Shown here one piece after another: positions 1 through 11,970 of a stretch of 64,000 nucleotides of DNA. The notes under the pieces are model-generated. The model did not search any database. It was not told the DNA's origin and was given only the letters and a program-made list of their open reading frames with translations. The stretch comes from Nautilus pompilius (taxonomy: Eukaryota; Mollusca; Cephalopoda; Nautilida; Nautilidae), in NCBI GenBank assembly GCA_018389105.1, contig JACATO010002730.1:3020501-3084500 (forward strand), written 5' to 3'. The first letter of the stretch is position 1. Each line of letters begins with the position of its first letter. A program made the position numbers and the translations under genes.

Positions 1-1101
1 GATTATCATTTCAATAGGACATTTTGTCTATCTCTTTTTCTGTGAGTGGAAGCTTGATCATGGTAGTTGCAGATTCCCATGTAATCAAATATATTAAAAT
101 TCTGTGAAATAGAATTATAGCCATTAACTTTGTAGCATTTTATGCTACAGAAATGTTGGCAGCCATCCTTGAACTTCGATCCCAGCTGTATTAGCAACGG
201 CTAACGGCCACCTTTACAAGATTAATGCTGACGCTTATTTTGGTAACAAAATAGTATAAATTTTCTTCATACGTGTTTTCAAACTGATAAAATATATATG
301 CGTATTGCTAAAAATGCTACTTTTTTGTTTGTATTGCAAATAAGTCATTCTTCCAAAATGAAGGTTAGGTGGCTTCATGTATTCTTAAGTAACACTGCTA
401 TTCTGCGACCAACTATGCATTAACTTAAATTTTTTTATGAATTAGTTTCCAAGTTTGTAAGATTTTGTTGTCCACAATTTTTTTAAAGAAACACAGATTT
501 GTTTGGTGTTTGTTTAAACAAAAAAAACATTAATCGCTTTATTCTAAAATGTAGTACCCTGAATTTAAAAATATTTATAAATTTTGACAATGAAATACAA
601 TTAATTCAATGCAGGTTACTGCCTTTAAACAACGTTATGTTTAATTTCATGCTTAAGATAAAATATATGTACATGATAAAATAAAATAAGGGAAATTATT
701 AGTGGTATGACTTTAATGCCAACACTAAAGACACACCAACTATATATATCTGTTTACAAAGTTGGATCTTTTGCCTGCACACCAAACACACTTTTAGGTA
801 GCAAGCAGTGGAACCATGGTAGTTATGAGGTAACCTGGGGTGAACGGATAAAACTCACGTATCCGGCTGGTGAAGAAAAACAGAATCACGAAGTAAAGAC
901 ACTAAACTAAGCGGTTTCAGACAAGTATCTTAACTCAGGCCATTGACTATGGTAGTCTAGTTATCAACACATGGACTCACAATTGTAGTAATTTCTCACT
1001 TTATTTTGTGTCAACTATTACTTATAATTGTTTTGCATAAAATTTCCTGTTTTGGTTATTAGTGCTAATGTAAAATAAATTTTAATCCATAAAATATGTG
1101 T
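1..1101. other. AT-rich sequence with no supported gene
   Basis: No recognisable gene, RNA or repeat. A 67-codon open frame at 707-910 lies in a patch slightly richer in G+C than its surroundings. It matches nothing I recognise and has no convincing splice sites, so it is not called. Confidence 0.6.
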
Positions 1102-1133
<32 letters not shown>

Positions 1134-1154
1134 CGAGAGAGAGAGGAGAGAGAG

Positions 1155-1186
<32 letters not shown>

Positions 1187-1190
1187 AGAG
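1102..1190. repeat. Imperfect (GA)n microsatellite
   Basis: A run of GA dinucleotides interrupted by AA, GC and GG steps, so the plus strand is almost entirely purine. Interruptions at several points suggest an old, stabilised tract. The Ser/Leu-rich open frame on the other strand is only a translation of this repeat. Confidence 0.97.
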
Positions 1191-4100
1191 TAACGATTGT
1201 GGACTCACTTGTCAAATATTCCAGACGATATTTTGACTAAAATTGTTCTGGTTTAAACTAATTGTAACATATTTTACCATTGATATAGTTTTCAACATTT
1301 TCCATGCTCAGTTTCCATATATGGACTAATAAATTAATTATGTTTGATATATGGTTTATTTCATTCTTGTGTTCATAGTTGTGATTGTCAAGTTATGTTT
1401 ACAAAGTTATCAATTTCATTAATGTAAATTGAGAGCAAACATAAAAGGAAATATTTTTGGTCTTAGATAATGTCTTATTAACTTGGAAAAGCCGAGATAA
1501 CTAAGATGTATAGCAATCACCTTAAATTTAGATTTTCACATTAAAAACAACTTTAAATAAGAAATTAAAAAGATAACTATAAATAATAATCTTCTTTTGT
1601 TTTTGTTTTCTTATTTGATTGTTTATTAATAAGAAATAGAATTTATCAATTTTTTCTAACTTTTGATAAAACTATTTCGTGAGAAAAATAGAACATTACA
1701 AAAAACAACCAACCCACCAAAGATTGTATTCACAGATCAAAGAAAGATAATTAATGTGCAATGATAATTTTGGACCATTTTTAATAAATTTGGACTGTGC
1801 ATACTTTTTATTAGAGAAAATTAGCGTCAGAAACAGTAAAATTAAAATACAGCTTGGTAGTTTTAGCCACACTTGACAAAAAGACATCACATTATCTTTA
1901 TTCACTGCCATAAAGAAACAAAAGTTTTTCTTTGCACTATTTACTTGATATTAAATATTAATATAACGATCGATCTCAAAATTTAACTTAAAACGTGTCT
2001 TTGAAGCCAATATTTTAATCAATAAATATGTAAAAAAGACATTTCGTCTAGTGCATGTTAGCGCACGCATAAACAGATGATCTAAATTTAAAATATCCCA
2101 ACTAGCTTATTTTATGGGTTAGTTCACAAGTTTTATATTTCATGGTACTGTGGCATTAATAGTAATAACAATGTCACCATGAATCATTTAATGTTATATT
2201 TGCATCAAGTAATTGCATCGGATAAAAGTGCGTCGTGAATTTTTCTGTAAACGTTATGTAACGTGCATCTTTATTAGTGCATCCCATTAAGATTTTCTTC
2301 AAAAATAAACTTTACTTATATTTACCGTTAAATAAATAAATATTTTAACATCATTATCCCTGCATTAACAGCATTTTAAGAAAAAAAGCCGCGTTGAATA
2401 AAATGATTATGGCTGGTATCTTAGACAATTCATCAAACTCAAACTTTATTAATTTTTTGCAAAAAAATCTCCATAACGTTATAAAGATGGATTTTTCTCA
2501 GATTTTAGATTTTTTTAAAATTAAGATATCTTTGGTAAATGGGGATCTTACAATTTAACTAGAATAGAGTACACACACAATTTATTTATCCTGGAAAGTA
2601 TTTAATCATCAAAAGTTTGTAATCGTTTTTCCAACAAACATTTTGAATATCCAAAACACTTATTCCAACAATACTTTACACTATGAACAAGCCTGACAGT
2701 TAAAATTATCTTATAAAATGTTTCTTTTTCCGATAAATGAATAAATCTTTCTTAATCAATATATACGCCATATGTATTGTTAACTGATGCAAATTTTAAA
2801 TATTTCAATCAAATTTAGAAAAGAATGCTTTTTTCCAAAAAAATAATGTTCTTATTACTTTAGTAAGCATCATATAAAATTAATCTTTATTAGTAACTCG
2901 CAAAAGATTGCAGATAAATATTGCATTACTTATCTTTATTGACTGTAAATAAAAATTTGTTTAATGTAAATTAAATCTCTGAAAAGGATTAAAAACAATA
3001 TAGATAACGTATATGATTTAGTCAATAAATTAACAAGCACATGAGATTTATTAGATTAGCACTAATTCCAAACTTGATTATTTATTACAAACATGGACGA
3101 ACAGTACATTATCGATGCAATACAAATTTTTAAAAAAATCTGTCAAAGGTGCATATTTTAATTTAAAAGAAAAAAATTTCTTTAATTATTTAAACAAATG
3201 ATATTTAGATTTTTAAGGGGTAGATTAAATAATGTCAAGAAACTCGAAAGACCCTCAGTTTTTTGGTGTTGTTTGTGAGATACTTATATTTACTAAATCA
3301 AGTTAACATCATTTTAAATTAAAACTTGATTAATATTAGAAGCATTCTGAACAATTGTTAATGTCATGAAAAAATATTGTGGTAAATAATAAACCACTTC
3401 AGAAACCGTTTTCGTTTTTACGTTCAAGCATGCAAATTCTTATGTCTCTTTTTTACTGTAAACGTTTACCATTATTTGTTATTTCTTTCAGTGCTATCTT
3501 AATTTCTATACTGCATGAATCAAATCTAGTGATTTTTCGATGCAAATGTATTTTTTCACAGTTTATTTTCTATGAAAGAACGTATTACAATTGCTTATCT
3601 GTTAGATAAGAATTTTTTTACCAAACCTTCCGCTTGCTATCTGATGTGATCTCTTATTCATAAAACCAGTCTTCCAAGATATAATGGTTATGTATTCACA
3701 AAAAAGAAAAAAAACGAACAGGCACGATTTTTATTGTCAACAGAAAAGAGATGGTCACTGATGTGTTTAAGCTGCTAGAAATTCGGAGAATATTGCAAGT
3801 TTCTTAAGACTGGCACCTTCCCAGCATGAAATATGTGGTATGTTGTTAGAAATGTAGATATGTGCCCCTGATATGTGTGAAAATACCAAGAGGACTTGAC
3901 GAAACAAAATTTTACTTTTGCAGACAAAAAGGGTAAAACAGCTTCAGGAAAAGCATACAAAGGTGATGTATATTTACTCAGACTCCTGAAGTCATTTAGT
4001 GCTTTGATGCGTTTGTTCAACAGCTGCCATTTTAGTTGATTATGATTTTCATACACTTCTATTTTCTTGCTTTTTTAAAATCATTCTGTTAGCTCAATGT

Positions 4101-7100
4101 TTGCTAGATAGCCAGGAATGCTTTCTGTAAACTTTGCTTTATTATTTGAATTTAAAAGCACTGACTTTCCATAAAATCAGAATATCGATGTTTTCCTTTG
4201 CTTGTTTATGTTAAAAATGAAGTATGTCTTTACTCACAACGAAGATATATTCTTTACATTTTAAATACTTTATAAACAAGGCAACCATATTTATTTTGGT
4301 AAAATACAAAAGGAAAAACTAAGAAACAATCTGCATGTTGAAATCCATTGAAATTCGTAAGCATATTACATTTTTCAACGGATTCAAGACTAAAGAAAAA
4401 TTTAGAGTTCTCAAATTTATTCTTTCCACCAGGAAATACGTCAACTTTACCTGTTCATTGCCGAATTTTTAAAATTCAGAAAATCACATTCTTCATCTGG
4501 GTTATATAGAATTTATCATGGCTCATACTTAATGTCATGTATATAGGGTCAGATTAAGGCATAAACTTGGCAAGCTATAGCATGAAGCCTGAACTTTCAG
4601 TGATTCCGATGCAAAAAGACACTTGTAGAATTTATGATGAATTTATTTATGAATGTACGTAAACTATGTAAATAATTAAAAAATAAAATTATATATGCAT
4701 CTTCAATGAAAGTAGATTTCCATTATAATAAATTGGTACTTGTATTTTGGAGGTTAGAGACTGCGCTTTAAAATGTCCTAATCTAGTCATACATGTATAT
4801 AAACATCATGTGTTATCTCATTCACTGCAGAATGGTTAAAGAAGAATCAAACAGAAGTGATTAAGTCTTTGCAGTTAGTATGAAACCATTGTCACAGAAG
4901 CTTTGTCAATTCAAAACGAACTCAAAATTAACAGTAATTAATATCATCTATTATGATGTTAACAAATGAAACTCAGTCTTGTTGTTGGACTTCCGTTTCA
5001 TGAAAGTAATTTTCTCTGAAGGGATTAATTAGTTACAGTCTTTAATATACACAGTACTACTAGAACTAAATGCAAAGAGAAATAGCCAGCTTAAATGAAA
5101 CCTGATCAAGAGGAATGTTATTAATACGTTAAAGTGAAAATTTGTCATAATACATTCGTAAACACATTACCGGTGTATACAACAAGTTTGTGAATGTATT
5201 ATATGAAAATAGAGAACAGCCATTTTACAAACAAGAACATTATAGCGGTCAACCATAATCCATCTATGAATTTAAAAAAAAAAACATTAGCGAATTTTGT
5301 ACTCAAATAAGGTTATATTAATAACACAATGATAAAGGTTTATTTAATTAAATGAACCGATGTCAAAAATATTTAATCATACTACTTGTTAACACACTTG
5401 CCAATTTAATTTTGATGAAGAAAATTATAACACAATTTGAAAAAAAATATATTCTAATTTCTTTAATTTATTAAAATAAATGAAAATGGAGGCATATAAT
5501 GTTCATGTTTATGGACATGTATGTTCATGGTTTTATGAATGAAACATGGACGAAATTTAATGCATCTTAGTTAGGAAGATGTTTAATCAGTTAATATGAA
5601 GGTCGTGCTTATTTATCAACAGAGCTATAAGTTTAAATTACCAAACAATGTTTTTAAATTTTGCTTCAGAAACTTGAATTAAACACTGCAAATTTACATA
5701 AAAATTTATGTTAATGTATTGATGTGTGTAACGCTTTGTAGCTTTCCACATTTGAAATTTCATATACAAATAGTTGATTAATGGAAAATCCATAATAACA
5801 TAGATTATACTCATAAATTTATACACACAGATATAGAATATAAAAATTAATAAAACTGGAGTAAATATGGAAATGTAATTAATGTTCTAATTTAGCTATT
5901 TTTATTCAATAAAAAACAGAAAAAATACGTATACCATAAATATTTAGCGGTATTTTAAAATTTCTGAAAATAAGTTTATTTTATTTTCAGACCAATTGCA
6001 TCATCAACCTACTCAGCGATATTTTAGCTTATAATTTAATAGTTCCATAATGACTAAATTGTTCATACTGTATGTAAAATGTTTTTTTCTAAATATTGTT
6101 ATTTTAAATATATATATATCGAGCGTTTCTTACCAACTTATTACATTTATAGTATTAATATCATTAGTGACCGATCTAGCTAATAAACTTCTGTTTCTGC
6201 CTTTCGCCATTATCAAGGTTATTTGTAATATATCTCCTTTCCATTTTGTAGTTGATATTATTTACATTGGATCAAGCTATTCTTTAACCCCAAATTTATT
6301 TTCTACTAAGATTTTTGGTAATTTTTGACCAACTGGTGGAGTATGGTTCCTCTTGTTTCAATATTTTTTTTCTGTAAATCGCTCAACAAGTTTTATATTT
6401 ATCAGGACCTTTGTTTTCTTGCATATATTTTGTGCTGGCTTAATTCATTACTGTTATGCTTCTTTTATTCTTTAAATTAAACAATTTATGTAAGCTTTTT
6501 ATCATTGCCACAAAACTCAAGAAGGGTTTTTTTAAGAATATGTGTTTAATTGTAATAAAAGCAAAATAACCTATAAAAATCTGATTAATGAAGGCTGAAG
6601 TACCGGAAAAAACACAGTAATTGATTTTTTTAAAAATATATATTCATCTTTTCTATTCTCGAGCCCACGTGACGACGTCGGCATATACGGTATTACCCAA
6701 AGGAAACCCTTGCTTTCACTTCCCTAAATCAGAAGAAAGCAGAGTGGTTAGCAACACGCTTACTACCAGAAATCCCTAACAAAATCCTTTGTTTTTCTGT
6801 GTGAAGGAAAACATCCGATAAAACTAAAATGATTTTATCTTCTTCGAAAATACCAACAACCTAGCAAAAATATTTCCAAGATACCACGAAAACGCTGTTT
6901 TAATTTGCTTTGGGATGTTTTCTGTGATGTTAACTTGAATAGTAATGCAACAAAAATATGAAAATGCTGAATTGTCTTTACTTTTTTTCAAGTACTGCGT
7001 GCATAAGTATTACTATAATTAATAGATCGATGAAACTCTTCTGGAAAAAATTCATACATTAAAAAACATGATTGAAGTTATTAGGCTATGAACATTAATA

Positions 7101-7661
7101 AAACCAGCGTTTAAATCATTTGAGAAAAACAGTCATAAATTTGAAACGAAGTAATTTTTCTGTCGCCTTTTAATGCCATTAAATAATATTTTCTATGGCT
7201 TTCTAATTTTTTTCATTTAAAATCAAAGTATTTCGCGCGTAATTCATTAGATGTGCTATTTTTTATTTAAAATATTGCTTTAAAATTTTGATTATTTATT
7301 ATTTTATACATGATTTGTTTTTCCAGTAGCCAGACATGCGTGCTAGAATTCGATATAGTGCGTCATTGTTACATAATATATCAAGAGTAGCTACATTCTG
7401 AAAGAGCGGTAGTGAAAACCGTCAGTCAAATGCAATGATTTATTTCATCATATGAGAAACTAATCTTTAACTGGCCATTATATTGTTACGTTATTAATTT
7501 TTGGTGCAGCAACGTGGCTTATACATGGAATTTGTGAAAGTGCTGTTTAAATTTCTATTACAGATTAAATAAAACTTTCACTGGTTTTTCATATTTTAAA
7601 AATCAATCTTGCGTTCTTATACGCTATTCAGGATCATCAGTGATCACATGCTCTTGTCGAT
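1191..7661. other. AT-rich intergenic or intronic DNA
   Basis: About 6.5 kb dominated by A and T with many short homopolymer runs. Open frames are short and look like chance. The only local feature is near 6740-6785, where a short stretch resembles the D-arm and anticodon-arm half of a tRNA (GTGGTTAGCAACACGCTTAC). It lacks a B box and is too partial to call a tRNA or SINE. Confidence 0.55.
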
Positions 7662-7665
7662 CACT

Positions 7666-8389
7666 TTAATCGGTTAGCGCAGAGTATCGACCATCTTTTG
7701 TCGACCGAAGATAATGTGTGCAGCAAGTAATTCGTTTGTCTATGGAGGTAAGTGCAACCAATGCAGACCAATGTTTCGAATATCCTGTCACTCCCACTGT
7801 ACGCACAGAAACGGCCTGTGACGGCTCACAATTAATTTCGAAGTAATCAAAATAAACTTCTCTTTGCAACGGCGCCTATTTAGAATTGGTTGATATAGTG
7901 GATGGTTTAATCGAAGACTGAAGGGAATAAGACGCCTTGTTTATGTAATATGCTCGCGCAATACGACGATCAGTTACTTTCAGAAACATGTTTCCCAACT
8001 CACCTTCTCTGGACACACGTTGATCTGTAAAAGATTGGTGGGGATTCATTTTGAAGCCAGTGGTAAATAGCTAAATTCCGCCGGCAACATTAATTTTTTC
8101 AAAAATATCTTCCCGCTTGTATTGTATTAATAAATCCTTACCGGTAAATATCCATAACCAACATAAAATTTGAAAAACAGGTCATACACCGAAACAAAAT
8201 GCAGTTTGAAAAATGTTTAATAATGTGTTTGTTTCTGAGGAATGGAAGAAAGTCAGTATTAGGACCGGATAAAGCATCTATAGGAACATCTTCATGGCAG
8301 ACTAAGGAGCAAATTGCCAAGGCCAAACTCACAGCAATAATTTGAAAAAAGCCTGAAAATTGTGGAAAATTACTGGAGCTGGTCTTCAT
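7666..8389 (-). CDS. Candidate two-exon gene for a small secreted cysteine-containing protein
   Basis: Seen in the sequence: an ATG at 8389 opens a frame of 83 codons whose stop (TAA) lies inside a consensus splice donor, CG|GTAAGG, so exon 1 would end at 8142. A 280-bp intron (8141-7862) with a branch-like CTAAA and an AG acceptor leads in phase to exon 2 (7861-7666). The model encodes 147 residues. Residues 14-31 (FFQIIAVSLALAICSLVC) form a textbook signal-peptide core. Cysteines follow at 63, 68, 71, 94, 129 and 130. Exon 2 is clearly richer in G+C than the flanks. Inference: the order FEINC, SKHW, LVAL, then CC near the C-terminus loosely recalls the neurotrophin/Spaetzle cystine-knot family, but spacing is compressed and several knot cysteines are missing. 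The acceptor has a poor pyrimidine tract. It could instead be two chance frames or an unrecognised repeat. AATAAA motifs on this strand lie about 370-400 nt downstream, which is weak evidence in such DNA. Confidence 0.3.
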
Positions 8390-9030
8390 TTCTGGAAAAT
8401 TCTATGACCAGAAAGTTAAAAAAATTCACAATGGACACCTACCAACGTAATATGACAATGTATTGTGATTGGGTTCAAAATAAATATACATGTACGAAAT
8501 GTTTGGAGTTCAAAATATTTAACAGAAATCTATAATAACAGTTACATTTTTAACTATTATTACTACTACTATTAATCATAATGATAATAATAAAATATTT
8601 TCAACATATTTGCTTTCTTGGATACTACGCTATAGTGCAAAATTTTGTAACTCGAACCAAAAGCGCAACTATCATTTTTGCTAGCATTTTAAAGATAAAA
8701 ATAATAAATTTGAATCATTATTTTTAAAAATAAAATATCTTAATTTTATAAAAAAAAAGTTTTTTAAATTACTTATTTATTTTTTTTGAAAAAAAAAAAC
8801 CCGGCTCTTCACAATAACCGCTACGTCGTTATAGTCAAACTTGTAACTACTCGCTTTGTTTCCAAAAATCGTTTTTCGTCTTATCCTGATTAAATATTTC
8901 AGTACCATTAGCCGATGTTTCACTGCTGTTATTATATTACAGCCGTCCAGATGTGCGAATGACAAAATATTTGCTAGAATACCACTTTAGTGACCATTAG
9001 TATCAATGCAGAAGATAGTGATTAGTCTTA
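8390..9030. other. AT-rich flank of the candidate gene
   Basis: Upstream of the candidate ATG at 8389 on the minus strand there is a TATATTTA-like stretch near 8487 and a CCAAT motif near 8468. Both are common in DNA of this composition, so no promoter is called. The rest is A/T runs. Confidence 0.4.
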
Positions 9031-9310
9031 GATAGAGTTGCAGAGTGAAAACCTGACAGACAGCTTAGAGTCGAGAATCAGTCAGCTGCCAGTTACACGG
9101 CAATCGGAAGATGGTCTGGCTGCTGTGCCATGAAAACTGGGCTCCTGAAGACGCAAAGCTCACACGTACGTGAACCGGCGTCATCTGCAGCAGTTTTAGA
9201 AATCAGCTGACGTAGTACCAACGTCACAGTGATCATCGCTATTCTGTAAGCCTGTATAGCGACAACACAAATTAACTTTCCATCCGGTGCTGATCTGCGG
9301 CTTCATCCTT
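9031..9310. other. Unexplained G+C-richer patch
   Basis: About 280 bp stand out from the AT-rich surroundings by base composition. All forward frames are closed by stops within short distances, so it does not look protein-coding on the plus strand. It could be an untranslated exon, a promoter-proximal segment or a decayed repeat. I recognise no family. Confidence 0.35.
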
Positions 9311-11690
9311 GTTTGTTGATCTTATACAATTTTGATTGTTAACCACCTAACTGTTTCTTTTTTGTGTTTTTACATTTCTTTTTATTCTATATCAGTGCCT
9401 ATTAAAATAGCGTTTTTTGCTTTAGCCTTGTTAACAGATACACCCAATTACCGCAGCAAAATAAAATAACTAAAATATACTTGAAACGACAGCAATAAGA
9501 ACATTTTGAATTAATGGAAAAAGAAATATAAAGAGTGAAATATTTTAAATCGGCATAAAATTTTACTTATTTTTCATAGTCATGGGCTATCACGTACAAC
9601 GTAAGAAGATTTTGTTGGTTTTTTTTCAATAAAAATAAGAAGTTGTATATTGCAGATTACTATATCTATGTTAGTTTTTTGGTTACAAAACTATTTTGAA
9701 AAATTTAGACTTTTAATTTCATTAATGACGACTGCCAGTGCTAAAAATTGAATCAAGCTTAGGCTAATAAACTAGATTTACATAAATAGCCACCAGACGG
9801 ACAAATCCTTAAATTCGATCCTTTTTTTTGCGTTTATAAGAAAATCCCAAGGCAAATGCCGAAATCCATATAAGAGTCTTTCTTAATTTAATAATATTAA
9901 TTAAATTTTACTTTTTAGGAAACCAGTAGCGACTTACAAAAACGGTTCACTGTCGACAGTTGCTGTCCTCCGAAACCAATTCTTAAAAGTCCATCACAAT
10001 GGCCACACAAAATAAAAGACATTTTTTCAGTACAGTAGCTTTGATCAATTCTATGAAGATACTCAATACTCCATGCATGATTCTATCACACACCAGAAGA
10101 ACAACTCTGCATATATATAATACTTAAGCTAATTAAAATTGTAAAAATAGCATTAGAAAATTAGCATATGAAAATTAGGATTTTTGGCTTAAAAAATTCT
10201 AGTTCTTATGGTCAGATATTATTTTTTTGAATGACAAAAACCAACCATCAACGATAAAAAGGAAAAATTAATAAACAACGTTAAGAAATACAGAAATGAT
10301 TTTTAAAAATTATAAATACAGTGTGCAGCAAAATTTCAGGCGACAAAAGAATTTGATGCAGTATTTCACTTCTTCCAAACATTATATCTCTTCAGCATTA
10401 TTTTATTCAAACAGGAAGCGTGCTTCGTGTATACTTTAATAGTTCTGAGCCTATCAACGTAGATCACTGAGGGCTTGCATTTAAAGAAAATCTAATGCTA
10501 TCAATCGGCTGATACAAAGTTATTTTATTTATACCTTAAAATGATTCGAAAATGTATGTTTTGTAAATATTTAAATTAAGGAATTAAAGGCTATGCACTA
10601 TGCAAGACCGCAATTTTTCAGTAAATAAAACTATAATGAAATCATTCATTTTTTTCCAGTGGAGCCATTTCTCAAGTTTTTGCTTAATGTTTCTCTGAGA
10701 ATGTTTTATAGAAGAAACGAGTTCCCTATAAATTAGAAAACATTAAAACTATTCTAACGGTTTATAAATTTAGGTAAGTCCTGCATATTAAAGTAGACAA
10801 CATTAACTAAATATTCCATTTTAATTAAATTTGTTATAGTTTTAAATTGCATATGTTGAAATTTTTTCAATTATTATTAAAATATTTTTTTTACTCTTTA
10901 AAGTGAATATTGTTGCATTTTTAGTAATATTTTATTCTGATATTTCCTCCTATTTTAAATAAAATGGTTCTTGTTTAGATACAACATTTAGTGTATTAAT
11001 GATATTATGTTAAGAATATTTTTGCTTCATTATTTATATTTTAGTTATACATAGCGTGCGGAGAGATGGGTGTCTATATCAGTTATAATGTTTACATATA
11101 ATGCTATAAAAAATTAATGATTTATGGAGAATAAAACAAAGGAGTGTTCTGATATAATTAACAGGTTTTCTCTACTTCGAATAGCATAATGTGTGTAACT
11201 TCTCTATGAGATTAGCAACCATTAATTCTTCATATTTCATACTTCATATTTGTTTACTAAGTTTCCTTGGCAAGATAACATCTTTAACTGTTATTTACAC
11301 ATAAAGTATAAATATCTTGATGAAGGGCAAAACAAATAAATTAAATTAAATTTTGTACAATGTTTCGTCGTAAAACATTTTCACCACGCTAGTATTTTAA
11401 TTATTCACCGATGTTAATTTTGCCTATATAAAAGCTATCATCATAATTTATTGATCAGATCTGGAAACTATGGTTATTTAATATATACTAGACACTTTCT
11501 TTCATGGGTAGTGTAGTTTAGGATACATTTTAGGAAAATTATGTCGCGCGACTTAATAAAGTAAACTTTTATGAGTAGTGGTCAATTCATTAGATTAAAA
11601 GCTAACACGTGTAAAATTCAGTAACGCGCAGGACTCTTTATCGAAAAAAATTGCATGATAAATGTAAACAAACTGTCATACGCTCGAATT
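9311..11690. other. AT-rich intergenic or intronic DNA
   Basis: No gene, RNA or recognisable repeat seen. Open frames are short. Confidence 0.6.
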
Positions 11691-11697
11691 TAGATCA

Positions 11698-11970
11698 TTA
11701 AAAACTGGTACTATGTGGCCGATATTTGTCGTGTTGCGGTAGGCTATAAACACGTTTTTCGATCCAGAGACTAATTGCAGTAGGCCAACTACAGAACTGT
11801 AACATACAGGTAAAAATTTCTTCAGATTTCAGTGATTTACGGTCAGTCATCAAGCTGACTTTCATCACGCTACTAACATAAAATGAGCGTAGACCAACCA
11901 CAGATTCGACAGAGAGGTCCACGTTGTACAAATGCTGGAGACGATCGAATGACAGGATTATGAACAGCAT
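11698..11970 (-). CDS. Unidentified 90-codon open frame
   Basis: The ATG at 11970 has A at -3 and opens a 90-residue frame ending at a TAA. The stretch is visibly richer in G+C than its flanks and its codons look mixed rather than A/T-driven, which is why it is recorded. There is no signal peptide, no clear transmembrane segment and no motif I know. A second minus-strand frame (12380-12198) lies just upstream, in a similar composition patch, and has no obvious donor linking it to this one. The region could be exons of an unknown gene or a relic of an unrecognised mobile element. Confidence 0.18.
   Translation of the reverse strand: MLFIILSFDRLQHLYNVDLSVESVVGLRSFYVSSVMKVSLMTDRKSLKSEEIFTCMLQFCSWPTAISLWIEKRVYSLPQHDKYRPHSTSF

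Noticed and set aside
1018..1215. Ser/Leu-rich minus-strand open frame
   Set aside because: It is only the translation of the GA microsatellite at 1102-1190.
8180..8210. CILFRCMTCF in the candidate exon as an allatostatin-C-like peptide
   Set aside because: Cysteine spacing is one residue too long, an extra Cys is present, and there is no dibasic cleavage or amidation site.
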